This document shows, one piece after another, positions 8,966 to 17,939 of a stretch of 64,000 bases of DNA. Position numbers and translations under genes: made by a program. The notes under the pieces were generated by a model, which saw only the letters and a list, made by a program, of their open reading frames with translations, ran no database searches and was not told the DNA's origin. Origin of the DNA: Melittangium boletus DSM 14713 (GTDB lineage Bacteria; Myxococcota; Myxococcia; Myxococcales; Myxococcaceae); NCBI RefSeq assembly GCF_002305855.1, contig NZ_CP022163.1, positions 868,292 through 932,291 on the forward strand. Reading direction: 5' to 3'. Position 1 is the stretch's first letter. Every line of letters starts with the position of its first letter.

Positions 8966-9765
8966 ATTCCTCGCACATCGCCGCCATCCTGCTGCGCCAG
9001 TTCTACCTGCTCCGGGGAAGCCCCGCGCGCATCCTGCCGCTGTTCGTCTGGGTGGCCATCGACGTCACCCTCTGGGGATTCATCACCCGCTACCTCGACA
9101 GCGTCTCGGCCTCCGGCATCAACTTCGTGTCATCCCTGCTGGGCGCGGTGCTGCTCTGGAATTTCCTCACGCGCGTGATGCAGGGCGTGACGATGGCGTT
9201 CTTCGAGGATGTCTGGTCGCGCAACTTCCTCAACCTCTTCGCCACCCCCCTGCGGATTTCCGAATACCTCGCCGGGCTCGTGCTCTCGAGCATCGTGACG
9301 AGCAGTATCGGACTCGGGGTGATGGTGCTCGTCGCGTGGGCGGTGTTCGACCTGTCGCTAATCACCTATGGCCTGATGCTCGCGCCGTTCTTCCTGGTGC
9401 TCTTCCTGTTCGGGATCGCGCTGGGGGTGTTCGGCAGCGCCGTGGTGCTCCGGTTGGGGCCGGCCGCGGAATGGCTCATCTGGCCCATTCCGGCCGTGGT
9501 CGCCCCCTTCGCCTGCGTCTTCTATCCGCGCTCCGCGCTGCCCGAGTGGATGCAGTGGGCCTCGCGCCTGACCCCCCCGTCCTATGTCTTCGAGAGCATG
9601 AGGGAGATCGTCTCGCGGGGAGGGTTCTCGGGGCACTCGCTCGCCTGGGGCATGGGGCTGGCCCTGACGGCGCTGGTGCTCGCCTGCGGGTTCTTCACCC
9701 GCGTCTACCATGAGGCCGTCCGCACGGGCCGCATCGCCCGCTACAGCGCGGAAAGCGTGACCTGA
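8962..9765 (+). CDS. ABC-2 type transporter permease
   Basis: The 267-residue protein has six predicted membrane helices, starting about residue 20 and ending near 250, with the ABC-2 layout: a cytoplasmic N-terminus, a coupling region after helix 2 (DVWSRNFLNLFATPLRISEY) and a conserved YPRSALPEWMQW-like extracellular turn before helix 6. The start overlaps the ATPase gene by four bases. Two copies would pair with two ATPases to form the exporter. The sequence ends seven bases before the convergent HAD gene, with no room for a dedicated terminator. Substrate unknown. Confidence 0.9.
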   Translation: MNSSHIAAILLRQFYLLRGSPARILPLFVWVAIDVTLWGFITRYLDSVSASGINFVSSLLGAVLLWNFLTRVMQGVTMAFFEDVWSRNFLNLFATPLRISEYLAGLVLSSIVTSSIGLGVMVLVAWAVFDLSLITYGLMLAPFFLVLFLFGIALGVFGSAVVLRLGPAAEWLIWPIPAVVAPFACVFYPRSALPEWMQWASRLTPPSYVFESMREIVSRGGFSGHSLAWGMGLALTALVLACGFFTRVYHEAVRTGRIARYSAESVT

Positions 9766-9772
9766 GCAGGGG

Positions 9773-10408
9773 CTACTCCAGGTGCAGGTCCGAGAAGCGG
9801 GAGACCACCTTCATGGCCCCCGCTTCCCGCAGTGTTTCCGCATGACCGGGCCAGCTATGCCCGCCGCCGGTGAAGCCAATCACCCGCATGCCGGCTGAGA
9901 CGGCCCCGTGGACACCATGCGCGGAGTCCTCAATGACGACGGTGTCCTTCGGGCTGACGCCGAACACCCGGGCCGCGTGCAGGAAGACGTCCGGCGCGGG
10001 CTTCGAGCGGCCCACCTCGGGAGCCGAGAAGATGTGGGGCTCGAAGCGCTTCCAGAGTCCCGCCGCCGTCATGCTGATCCTCAGCCGTTGGGTGCTCGAG
10101 TTCGAGCAGACGCAGCGCGGCCCGCTGAGCCGATCGAGCAGCGCGTGCACCCCCTCGATGGCCTTCACGCTCTCCAGCCGGCGATCGAGCTCCAAGAGCG
10201 CGCGCTCCAGATAATCCTCTGGCAGAGGGCGCCCGAGCTGCTGGGCCACCAGCTCCACGAGCTGCGCATCCGTCAGCCCGGTGAAGCGCGTGATGACTTC
10301 CTCCTGGGTGATGGCGAGGCCCAGCTCACCCAGCAGCTGGGAGTGCACCCCCGCCGCCAGGATTTCCGAGTCAATCAGCACGCCGTCACAATCGAAGATG
10401 ATGAGCAC
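9773..10408 (-). CDS. HAD-superfamily hydrolase (beta-phosphoglucomutase/phosphatase-like)
   Basis: This 211-residue enzyme opens with the HAD motif I, IFDCDGVLIDSE, whose two aspartates are the nucleophile and the acid/base. A helical cap follows (about residues 15-80). Motif II is CSNSS (about 107-111), the motif III Lys lies in GRSKPAPDVF (about 145), and motif IV is VIEDSAHGV. This layout is that of subfamily I HADs such as phosphoglycolate phosphatase, beta-phosphoglucomutase or the YcjU/YqaB sugar-phosphate phosphatases. It probably dephosphorylates a small metabolite in the cytoplasm. Its neighbours give no clue to the substrate. Confidence 0.9.
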   Translation of the reverse strand: MLIIFDCDGVLIDSEILAAGVHSQLLGELGLAITQEEVITRFTGLTDAQLVELVAQQLGRPLPEDYLERALLELDRRLESVKAIEGVHALLDRLSGPRCVCSNSSTQRLRISMTAAGLWKRFEPHIFSAPEVGRSKPAPDVFLHAARVFGVSPKDTVVIEDSAHGVHGAVSAGMRVIGFTGGGHSWPGHAETLREAGAMKVVSRFSDLHLE

Positions 10409-10459
10409 GAAGGTCCTTTCGGCACAGCGGGAACACGCCTCGGAGCGCGGATGGGGACG

Positions 10460-12301
10460 CTACTTCATCCGCACCGTCACCGAGTTGCTGGCGGCGTTAT
10501 ACGTGAGGAATCCCTTCTGGAATTCGCTCTCACGGCCGCCGGTGACGGCGTACTCGTCCGACACCGGGTAGCCCAGCGCGCCCTTCTCCCAGTTCAGCTC
10601 CTTCCACTTCGCGCGGATGAGGCCGTGCACCTCGTGGGCCCCCGTGGCCTGCGTCCAGTAGATGCTGCCCTCGATGCCGCCCTTCTTGAAGTGGTTGAAG
10701 CGGCCCACCCCATCCGGCGTCGCCGTCTCGTCCGTCGTCGGGTAGCCCAGCACGCCCGTCTCCCAGCCCAGCGCCTCCCACTTCGCGCGGATGAGGCCGT
10801 GCACCTCCCAGGCCCCCAGCTCCGGCGTCCAGTAGATGCTGCCCAACGTGCCGTCCTTCTTGAAGTGGTTGAAGCGGCCCACCCCATCCGGCGTCGCCAT
10901 CTCACCCGTCGTCGGGTAGCCCAGCACGCCCGTCTCCCAGCCCAGCGCCTCCCACTTCGCGCGGATGAGGCCGTGCACCTCCCAGGCCCCCGTCTCCGGC
11001 GTCCAGTAGATGCTGCCCTTCTGGAAGTGATTGAAGCGGCCCACCCCGTCCGGCGTCTTCAGCTCGTTCGTCGTGCACGGGCCGAGAATGCCCCCGGCAC
11101 CGCCCAGCTGGTTGTAGCGCGTCAGGATCGCTCCCCCCACCGAGCACCCCCCACCACAGTGGGCGTTGGCCCGGTTGAGGTAGTCCGTCCAGGGCCAGTT
11201 GGCGCCGGGATCCGTGCGGTTGTAGGGCTGCAACTGGCCGTGACCCACCACGTGGTAGCGGTCGCGGGGAATCCCATTGTCCCGCGTGATGTCGCACAAC
11301 AGCCGCGCCGAGGCGTCGATCTGTCCCACCGGCCAGGTCTTCGACGCCGCATACCCCCCGTGCTCGATGCCGATGGTGAAGTCGTTGGCGCTTCGGCCGT
11401 TGAGCCCGCACTCCATCCCACTGTTGTTGCTGCATTGATAGGTGGCGCCGATGTGCCAGCCCCGGCTTCCCTCGCGCACCAACTGGCTGATCTCCAGTCC
11501 GTCCTCGCGCACCACGTAGTGCGCGCTCACCTGCGACTGGGTGTTGGTCAGCCAGCTCCAGCACCCCGAGTAGCCGCTCTCACAGGTGTGGATGATCACC
11601 ATGCGCGGAGACAGGGGCCGGGCGTTGTAGTTGGGCGAGGGCCGCCACACGGCGGGCGCGTAGTCGGGACCGGCGGCGAGCGCCTGGGTGCGCTGTCCCA
11701 CCGGCTCCGCGGCCAGGCTCTGCCCGCTCGCGTCCCACTCCTTCGAGAGCGTCCCCAGCCCCAGGCGCAGCGTCCGGAAGACTTCATCCTGGACGAAGCT
11801 GCGGCGGCCCGCCTCGTCCTGGATGCCGGAGACCGCCTCCACCGCCGGCGCCCACTGGCTCGCCCGCGTCCGGTCCACCCGAAGTGACTCCGCGCGGTGC
11901 GACAGCAGCGCCGCCGCCGCCCGAACGTTGGAGCGCGCGTCGGTCCTGGCCTGCGCCACCGTGACGCGGGCCCGCTTCGCGCCCTCCTCGAGCAGCGCTC
12001 CCGGAAGCGCCATCATTCCGAAGACGGCCGGGCGCCCCTCGAACTCCTCGGCTCCCTCCACCATCTGGTAGCGCGTCTGGACGAACGCGATGGACTTGAG
12101 CAGCGCGGGCGGCACGTTGAACTCCCCACCCGCCTCCCGGAAGAGCGCATCGAACGACACATCCTCGCGGACAGAGGCCTCCGTCCCTGTCTCGGCCACC
12201 TGCTCGGTGGCGACAGCGGCGTCCTGCTGCTCGTTCGTGCCACACGCCTGCGCCAATGCCAGCGAGGCGGTGAGCACGACCATCCCGGACCTGTTCTTCA
12301 T
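10460..12301 (-). CDS. N-acetylmuramoyl-L-alanine amidase lipoprotein with LGFP repeats
   Basis: A strong AGGAGG Shine-Dalgarno precedes the ATG at 12301. The 613-residue product has a signal peptide with a lipobox-like ALAQAC. A helical N-terminal region (about residues 45-200) may be transglycosylase-like or a linker. The amidase_2 domain (about 220-390) shows VIIHTCES (zinc His), VVGHGQLQPYNRTDPG (second His and third-ligand Asp), and a central IGIEH. The C-terminal 220 residues are four LGFP repeats (GWETGVLGYPT, GALGYPVS) with aromatic/Trp-rich cores, which in other bacteria bind cell-wall or envelope polymers. It likely cleaves the amide between MurNAc and the stem peptide. Being an outer-surface amidase, it may act on its own wall or on prey. 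It diverges from the MopE-like lipoprotein gene. Confidence 0.9.
   Translation of the reverse strand: MKNRSGMVVLTASLALAQACGTNEQQDAAVATEQVAETGTEASVREDVSFDALFREAGGEFNVPPALLKSIAFVQTRYQMVEGAEEFEGRPAVFGMMALPGALLEEGAKRARVTVAQARTDARSNVRAAAALLSHRAESLRVDRTRASQWAPAVEAVSGIQDEAGRRSFVQDEVFRTLRLGLGTLSKEWDASGQSLAAEPVGQRTQALAAGPDYAPAVWRPSPNYNARPLSPRMVIIHTCESGYSGCWSWLTNTQSQVSAHYVVREDGLEISQLVREGSRGWHIGATYQCSNNSGMECGLNGRSANDFTIGIEHGGYAASKTWPVGQIDASARLLCDITRDNGIPRDRYHVVGHGQLQPYNRTDPGANWPWTDYLNRANAHCGGGCSVGGAILTRYNQLGGAGGILGPCTTNELKTPDGVGRFNHFQKGSIYWTPETGAWEVHGLIRAKWEALGWETGVLGYPTTGEMATPDGVGRFNHFKKDGTLGSIYWTPELGAWEVHGLIRAKWEALGWETGVLGYPTTDETATPDGVGRFNHFKKGGIEGSIYWTQATGAHEVHGLIRAKWKELNWEKGALGYPVSDEYAVTGGRESEFQKGFLTYNAASNSVTVRMK
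10688..11060 (-). repeat. near-identical LGFP-repeat DNA inside the amidase gene
   Basis: The DNA coding for successive LGFP units is almost identical, with the recurrent block around gaagtggttgaagcggccc starting at 10688, 10862 and (diverged) about 11024. The periods are 174 and 162 bases. The four-residue difference is an insertion after the FNHF motif. This is a recent tandem amplification within the gene. Confidence 0.65.
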
Positions 12302-12431
12302 GGAATCCTCCTGTCCTCGTCACACGAGGAGTGTTCTTGGGGGATTACAGGCTATTCCATTTTTCCCGTGAGCGGGTCGTGGTCCACACCGCGTGTCGCC
12401 AGGGCATGGCATCCGGCCATAATGACCGGCC

Positions 12432-14741
12432 ATGCCCCCGCGTCTCGTGCTCCTCGTTGGTCTGCTGGCTCTCACCGGTTGTCGAAACAACTCCGAGGGA
12501 GCGGTGAAGCTCACCGTCTCCTACTCCGGCTTCAAGCCCGGCTGCATCCGGGTGAGCGTGAAGGACGCGGAGGGCGCGGGTGAGGAGCGCACGACGGAGC
12601 TCGCGGGCAAGGGCGCGGTCACGGGAGGGAGCGTGACGGTGGCCGCCTTCCGCGAGGCCGGCTGGAGCAACCGCCTGACCGTGACGGCGGAGGCCTTCGA
12701 GAAGGTCTGCACGGCAGGAGACTCGCGGGTGGCCACCGACACCCGGACGGTGACGGTGGGCAAGGGCCAGGTCGCCAACGAGACACTGAAGCTGGAAGCC
12801 ATCGACCAGGACGGGGATGGCTACGTGTCCTGGGACAACGCGGGCGGCCATGACTGCGACGACACGACGGCCAGCGTGAACCCCGACGCGAAGGAGCTCT
12901 GCAACAACAGGGACGACAACTGCGACCGGAAGCAGGACGAGGGCTTCGACGTCGGTGCGATGTGTGCCTCACCGGAGGGCTGCCAGGGCGCCTGGGCTTG
13001 CGACGACCAGGGCGCGATCAGCTGCATGGCCAACAGGCTGGGCCAGTGGCATCCCGATGTGGACAAGGATGGCCAGGGCGCACGAGGCCCGGGCATCACG
13101 AGTTGCGAGCAGCCCGAGGGCTACGTGGCCAACGACCTCGACTGCGACGACAACAACCCCCAGCGCCACACGAATGCCGCCGAGGTGTGCAACGCGGTGG
13201 ACGACAATTGTGACGGCAGGAGCGACGAGGGGTTGGGTGTGGGGCTCGCCTGCTCGGGCCAGGGCGGATGCGCGGGCCTGGCCGCCTGCGCCTCGGATGG
13301 AAGCGTGAGGTGTGACAGCCCCACGCCCACCGTGCTGTACCCGGACAACGACCAGGACACTCGCGGCGCGGCCGACGCGGGCGTGATGAGCTGCGAGCCC
13401 ACGCGCCCCGGCTACGTCGACAACGCGAACGACTGCGATGACACCCGGGCGAACGTGTACGTCAACGCGCCGGAGCTCTGCGACGGGCTGGACAACGACT
13501 GTGACGGGACACAGGACGAGGGCTTCAACCTGGGCGCGAGCTGCGATCCAGGCCTGGGCTGCACCGGAGAAAGAAGATGCGCGACGGACGGCGGCACCCA
13601 GTGCGCCTACGTCACGCAGCCATCGAACTACTACCCGGACGAAGACCTCGACCAGTACGGCAAGGAAGACGCGGGCGTGCTGACCTGCGCGCCCAGCCCC
13701 GGGTACATCGTCCAGGCGGGCGACTGCGATGATGGCAACCCCTTCACGCACGCGAACGCGAGCGAGCTGTGCGACCAGGAGGACAACAACTGCAACGGCA
13801 CGGTGGACGATCCCGGCGCGTGCCCCGCGGGCGGAGGAAGCTGGGTGGACCAGTCGGCGGGCACGACCAACTGGCGCTCGGTGTCCGTGGGGAACAACGG
13901 GGGTGTGTGGATCGCTGGCAACAACGCCCTGCGCGTGCGCGAGCCGGGACAGACGACCTTCCTGATGCCCACCTGCACGGGCGACTGGTACGGCGTCTGG
14001 GCGGACCCGAGGACGGGAACCGCCTACCTCGGGGGGACCAACACCGCCACCGGTGGGCGCGGCCTGGGAAACGCGAGTTGTACGCCCGGAAACGCCGCCC
14101 AGGATACCGACGTCCGGGGCCTCACCGGCCTCGCCTTGCCGGGAGACGGACTGGAATTGCACGTCGTCGGGCAGTCTCGTAGCCAGTCCGACGAAGGACA
14201 TGCGTACTGGTGGAGTCCCGGAGGCTCGGGCAGCGGTGGCCCCACCGCGATAGCCCCCCTCTGGGATGTGCATGGCTCTTCGCGCGACGTGCTCTTCGCA
14301 GTGGGTGGCTATGACACCAATGCCTCCACGGGAGTAGGCGCTCGCATCTACCGCTTCAAGCCAAGCCAGAACGACTGGGCGAGCGAACTCGTCCAGAACG
14401 TCTCCGGAGTCGTGGACGACAAACTCCGGGGTGTCTGGGTCGTGAACTCGAAGCTGGCCTACGCCGTCGGCGAGAGCAGTTCCGTGCTCATGTGGAACGG
14501 GACGGCCTGGAGCAAGCACTCGGCACCAGCGAACGAGGATCTGCTCTCGGTGGTCGCCTTCGGGAAGAACGCCCTCTACGTCACCACGGCGAGCGGGAAG
14601 GTCTACCGGTACAATGGAAGCAGTTGGGCCGCGCTCTCCGGTGTGAACACCGGACGCGACCTCTATGACATCGCGGGCACCCGCCCCGACGATCTCTGGG
14701 TGGTGGGCGAGAACGGGAAGATCTTCCACTGGCCACGCTGA
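12432..14741 (+). CDS. lipoprotein with MopE-type (Asp/Cys) metal-binding repeats and beta-propeller-like C-terminus
   Basis: This 769-residue protein starts with a signal peptide and lipobox LTGC. A beta domain (about residues 25-120) is followed by four repeats of about 95 residues. Each contains a calcium-like DxDxDGY or DxDQD motif, then DCDD and CNxxDDNCDG-type segments: the 'putative metal-binding motif' of MopE and many myxobacterial surface proteins. The last 300 residues have WRSVSVGNNGGVWIAG-like blades with recurring W and GxDDLWVVG strands, suggesting a beta-propeller (BNR/YCF48-like). It is probably a surface lipoprotein that binds Ca or Cu ions. It is transcribed away from the amidase gene and followed by another peptidoglycan amidase. 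Exact role unknown. Confidence 0.85.
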   Translation: MPPRLVLLVGLLALTGCRNNSEGAVKLTVSYSGFKPGCIRVSVKDAEGAGEERTTELAGKGAVTGGSVTVAAFREAGWSNRLTVTAEAFEKVCTAGDSRVATDTRTVTVGKGQVANETLKLEAIDQDGDGYVSWDNAGGHDCDDTTASVNPDAKELCNNRDDNCDRKQDEGFDVGAMCASPEGCQGAWACDDQGAISCMANRLGQWHPDVDKDGQGARGPGITSCEQPEGYVANDLDCDDNNPQRHTNAAEVCNAVDDNCDGRSDEGLGVGLACSGQGGCAGLAACASDGSVRCDSPTPTVLYPDNDQDTRGAADAGVMSCEPTRPGYVDNANDCDDTRANVYVNAPELCDGLDNDCDGTQDEGFNLGASCDPGLGCTGERRCATDGGTQCAYVTQPSNYYPDEDLDQYGKEDAGVLTCAPSPGYIVQAGDCDDGNPFTHANASELCDQEDNNCNGTVDDPGACPAGGGSWVDQSAGTTNWRSVSVGNNGGVWIAGNNALRVREPGQTTFLMPTCTGDWYGVWADPRTGTAYLGGTNTATGGRGLGNASCTPGNAAQDTDVRGLTGLALPGDGLELHVVGQSRSQSDEGHAYWWSPGGSGSGGPTAIAPLWDVHGSSRDVLFAVGGYDTNASTGVGARIYRFKPSQNDWASELVQNVSGVVDDKLRGVWVVNSKLAYAVGESSSVLMWNGTAWSKHSAPANEDLLSVVAFGKNALYVTTASGKVYRYNGSSWAALSGVNTGRDLYDIAGTRPDDLWVVGENGKIFHWPR

Positions 14742-14842
14742 GCGCGCCCCACGGGGCTCTGGGTGACGTGATTTCCCAACGGGCCATCACGTACGATGAA
14801 GAGCGGTCGTCATCGACACGGACCCGAACCGGGGGAAGAGGA

Positions 14843-16036
14843 ATGCCCTACAAGCCACAAGCGAACCGTTCAGGAGAAGCCCCGTCGGTGTACCCCTGGA
14901 TGGGCAAGGTGCTCAATTGGAGCGCGGCGCTGCGAGACAAGCCCTACAAGAATCCACGTGGCACATACCAGGGCATCCTCGCTGATCTTCCACGCGACAC
15001 CCGCGTCACGGTTGTCGGCAAGGAACAAGGGTGGCTGCGCATCGACGTGACCCGCGATGGTCGTCTACTCAAGGGCTATGTATCGCAGGAACTGATCGGG
15101 TACGTCTCACCGAAGTTGGCAGTCGCACCGCGGAAACTGGCGCAGTACCAAGCAGCCCTCGCGGCGAATGACTGGCTGGATGCCGCGACATTGCTCAATG
15201 GCTTCAAGGACACAGATGTCCTCGTATTGCTCAAGAAGCTGAGTGCGCCTCAACTCGCCCAGATGAAGCAAGGGGCCATTCGTGGCCTACTGATTCCCCT
15301 GCGAGTGGCCCAGCCCATCGAACTCTTGAATCCATTCGCGAGCATTGTCGGAAGCAAACTCGCGCGGGCCCATCAACAACTCGAAGCACTTCGAGTGCAA
15401 TTCCAGGCCACCGTCATCTCCCGCGAGCAGTGGGGCGCCCGTCCGCCAGACAAGAGCAAGGGATGGGACGAGTACCCCAAGAACGCGTCCCTGCCCCTCT
15501 ATCGCATTGTGGTGCACCACACCGCCGAGCCGCAGCATCAGACAGCTCGGCAGTTACAGGACAAGGAGATGGATGACGCAGGCTACTCCGACATGCCCTA
15601 CCACTTCGTGATCACGGGAAACGGGAAGATTCACGAGGGCCGTGAGATGGATGTCGTGGGGGCCCATGCCGGCCTCATCAAGGGGAACAAAGACATCAAG
15701 AAGGATCCGGACTATGGCTCCATTGGTATCGTGTTGACGGGAGATTTCGAGAGCAGGATCCAGAATGGCTGGAGCCCCGACACCCCCACGAACGCGCAGC
15801 TCACGAGCTTGCAACTCCTCGTCAACCATCTCGTCCAGCAGTACCAGCTCGACCCGGCCAACATCCTCAAGCACCGCGACGTCGAGCGGGGAGGCAAGGT
15901 GACCGTGTGTCCAGGCGGCAAGCTCGCGTCCCACGTCGACCTCATCCGGACGCGAACCCAGAAGACAGTGAAGGAACTCGCGGAGGCCGAAGCTCAACTC
16001 GCGGCGGCCGAGCAGGAAGCCGCGAAACTCAAGTAG
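14843..16036 (+). CDS. peptidoglycan recognition protein / N-acetylmuramoyl-L-alanine amidase with SH3-like domain
   Basis: I chose the ATG at 14843, preceded by GGGGGAAGAGG; an in-frame ATG at 14768 would add 25 low-complexity residues. The 397-residue product has an SH3-type domain (about 15-95, with ADLPRDTRVTVVGKEQGWLRI), a helical middle, and a PGRP/amidase_2 domain from about residue 185. There it shows VISREQWGARPP, RIVVHHTAEP (zinc His), DMPYHFVITGNGKIHEGR and ILKHRDVERGGKVTVCPG (second His and Cys ligand), the full set for a zinc amidase. A charged coiled-coil tail ends the protein. No signal peptide is visible, so it may be a cytosolic, phage-like or contractile-injection-type cargo, or be exported by another route. 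Base composition is lower in GC than its neighbours, which hints at acquisition. Confidence 0.88.
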   Translation: MPYKPQANRSGEAPSVYPWMGKVLNWSAALRDKPYKNPRGTYQGILADLPRDTRVTVVGKEQGWLRIDVTRDGRLLKGYVSQELIGYVSPKLAVAPRKLAQYQAALAANDWLDAATLLNGFKDTDVLVLLKKLSAPQLAQMKQGAIRGLLIPLRVAQPIELLNPFASIVGSKLARAHQQLEALRVQFQATVISREQWGARPPDKSKGWDEYPKNASLPLYRIVVHHTAEPQHQTARQLQDKEMDDAGYSDMPYHFVITGNGKIHEGREMDVVGAHAGLIKGNKDIKKDPDYGSIGIVLTGDFESRIQNGWSPDTPTNAQLTSLQLLVNHLVQQYQLDPANILKHRDVERGGKVTVCPGGKLASHVDLIRTRTQKTVKELAEAEAQLAAAEQEAAKLK

Positions 16037-16054
16037 ATGGCGACACGTGGCCAC

Positions 16055-16729
16055 TCACGGGGCCTGGAAGGCGCGCTCTCCCTCCGGGCGGTAGAGCTTG
16101 AAGGACCCGCCTCCACTCCCCCCAACGAGAGCGGCTTGCTCCCGCCGCTGCTCGTCCAGGAAGCGCAGCCGCGAGATGCTGGCTTCCTCATGCTGGTCGT
16201 GCTGGAGGTGAATGCGAGGCACCTCGCCGTCCGAGATGACAAGTCCCCGGGAATCCGGTTCCACGTACAGACCCAGCCCGAGCGTCCCCTGGGTCCCATG
16301 AAGAACCACTCCACTCCGCGTACTGGAAGCCCCCAATGAGACTCCCGCCTTTCCTGCTTCGTCCTGGAGCAGCAAGGAGGCCTGCCGCTGCTCGGGGGGA
16401 GCACCAGGAGGAGGTGCCACCGACAGGGTCGCCCAGGGTCGTCCATCCGGGTGGGAGAGCACCAATTGGGGCTCCCTCCCATCCGACATGAACCCCAGCT
16501 CAGCCCGTGTCCGTCCCGCCTCGTCCACCAGTGTGAGGTGGCGTACCCGGAGCGCACCGGGTGCCGTCGGCTCCAGCCCGCGCGGCCCCAGCCACCTGAC
16601 CGCTTCTCCCACGAGGAGGAGGAGCGTCAGGAGGATCAGTCCCACCGTCAGCCCACGCACCTGTCGGCGCAGCCGCTGCTGTTCCCGTTCGAGGGACTCA
16701 ATCTGGGTCCCGGTGTCATGCATGCTCAT
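16055..16729 (-). CDS. single-pass membrane protein with repeated beta domain
   Basis: The start is the ATG at 16729, with GGAGG about eight bases upstream. The 224-residue product has a short cytoplasmic coiled coil (about 8-25), one membrane helix (about 27-47) and a large exterior domain. That domain is made of repeated strand-turn units of the kind LTLVDEAGRTRAELGF, LVLSHPDGRPWATLSV, LLLQDEAGKAGVSLG. Such repeats occur in many uncharacterised delta-proteobacterial proteins and probably form a beta-sandwich or solenoid. No catalytic residue is evident. It is convergent with the amidase gene, ending 18 bases from it, and shares strand with the Cys-tail protein upstream. Function unknown. 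Confidence 0.7.
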   Translation of the reverse strand: MSMHDTGTQIESLEREQQRLRRQVRGLTVGLILLTLLLLVGEAVRWLGPRGLEPTAPGALRVRHLTLVDEAGRTRAELGFMSDGREPQLVLSHPDGRPWATLSVAPPPGAPPEQRQASLLLQDEAGKAGVSLGASSTRSGVVLHGTQGTLGLGLYVEPDSRGLVISDGEVPRIHLQHDQHEEASISRLRFLDEQRREQAALVGGSGGGSFKLYRPEGERAFQAP

Positions 16730-16850
16730 CGTCACCCCTCCCTCGTGATCATAGGCGCGATCGAGGACGCCTCGCGGACTTCGTTCCAGCGCGGAGTAGC
16801 GGAGGAGAACCGCTATAGAGGAGGGCCGGACCACCAGGAACATACGCCTG

Positions 16851-17612
16851 TCAGGGCTCGACGGATTGCGGCAACGGCTTTCCCTTCGTGGTGGGCAGGT
16901 AGCACTTGCCCTTGTACTCCGCGACCTCGTCATCGCAAGGCGGCTTCTGCGCGAGTTCCACCCAGCATCCCCCGTTGATCTCCACGGCCGCCTTCTTGGT
17001 CTTGCAGGGAGGCGTGCCCTGATTGCGAAAGGGTTTGTCGGGCAAGGGGTAGGACGGAGACACGGGGCCCGGGTCATCGACGTCCGCCAGGAAGGTCGCA
17101 TCGGAGGGATATGCGAACCCGGACACGGCAGCCCGTAACGACTTGTCATGACGGCTCATCAGAAACCAGGCTCCCAGCCCCAGAACAAGGCCCGCGACGA
17201 AGCCGCCCGCCCCCACTCGCCAGTCGCGGCGGGCTCGCGAGGGCCGTGCCGCTGGCCCACTTCCCCCCGATAACAGGTGGGCGTGGGCCTCGGCCGTATC
17301 CTCCACACGCGTGTACACGGCGGAGGCCAGCACGAGCACGTTCGCCAGGTCCGTCGAGGACAGCGTCACGGGAGCTTGACCCACGAAGAAGGTGACCGAG
17401 GACGTTGAGGGCTCCCAGACGAGCAGCACCTCGCAGCGCCCCAAGGGTCGCCAGTCCACGCGCTCGCTGAGAAAGAAGCGCAAGGCGGGCCTGCCCGTCT
17501 CCGCGTGCCACGCTTCATGAAGGCATCCGAGGTCGGGCCCCACTTCCTCGAACCTCCGGCCAAGTTCGAACGGCCCTAATCCAACACCCTTTCCGCTCTT
17601 CACATCCGCCAC
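16851..17612 (-). CDS. membrane protein with kinase-type Cys-rich tail but no kinase domain
   Basis: This 253-residue protein has an N-terminal soluble alpha/beta domain (residues 1-115), one membrane helix (about 130-152) and an exterior tail with the pattern C-x8-EINGGCW-x8-C-x7-Y-x-G-x-C. The same tail, in the same order after a membrane helix, ends the Ser/Thr kinase at 50348-51766 in this window. Myxobacteria carry families of such proteins. The N-terminal domain lacks a P-loop, catalytic HRD and DFG motifs, so it is not a kinase. It might be a sensor partner or a decoy for the kinase family, which is an inference. The tail's four conserved cysteines suggest two disulfides in the periplasm. 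Confidence 0.7.
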   Translation of the reverse strand: MADVKSGKGVGLGPFELGRRFEEVGPDLGCLHEAWHAETGRPALRFFLSERVDWRPLGRCEVLLVWEPSTSSVTFFVGQAPVTLSSTDLANVLVLASAVYTRVEDTAEAHAHLLSGGSGPAARPSRARRDWRVGAGGFVAGLVLGLGAWFLMSRHDKSLRAAVSGFAYPSDATFLADVDDPGPVSPSYPLPDKPFRNQGTPPCKTKKAAVEINGGCWVELAQKPPCDDEVAEYKGKCYLPTTKGKPLPQSVEP

Positions 17613-17939
17613 GTGCGCGCCCTCCAGGATCGCGGTACAGACAAACGGACTTGACCACTCAAGTCAAGTCCCTTCACAAGTCCTTTGAGGTCAGGTGTGA
17701 TGAGAGACAGGTGCCCGCGACCTATTTCGACAGCGCGATGTGGCCCGCCTGTCTAGAGAGACGGATCTACGCCTAAGCCTCAATCAGGGGCTCGCCCTCG
17801 CCAGGAAGGGCCATGGGCCGTCTGTTGCAGCCCCTCGTCTCGCCGCCTGCCTCCCAGGCGGTTAGCCGGATGAATCCCGGATGGATGTCCGGTGGCGGAC
17901 GGTTCCACTCCCGTCCGAATGGCTCGGACAGGAGGATTC
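17613..17939. other. divergent intergenic region
   Basis: About 330 bases between the reverse-strand tail protein and the forward-strand phosphatase. It holds the inverted repeat at 17647-17671 and a small GCCTGCC/GGCGG hairpin near 17845. No riboswitch fold or gene is recognisable. Confidence 0.5.
17647..17671. promoter_or_regulatory. 9-bp inverted repeat, operator-like
   Basis: GGACTTGAC (17647-17655) and GTCAAGTCC (17663-17671) form a perfect inverted repeat with a seven-base centre. It lies 34 bases upstream of the start at 17612, a suitable place for a dimeric regulator to control the reverse-strand gene. The regulator is unknown. Confidence 0.4.

Noticed and set aside
17810..17939. Possible c-di-GMP (GEMM) riboswitch before the phosphatase gene
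   Set aside because: A GGTTAGCCGGATG-like end caught my eye, but the GACGCAAAGCC core is missing.
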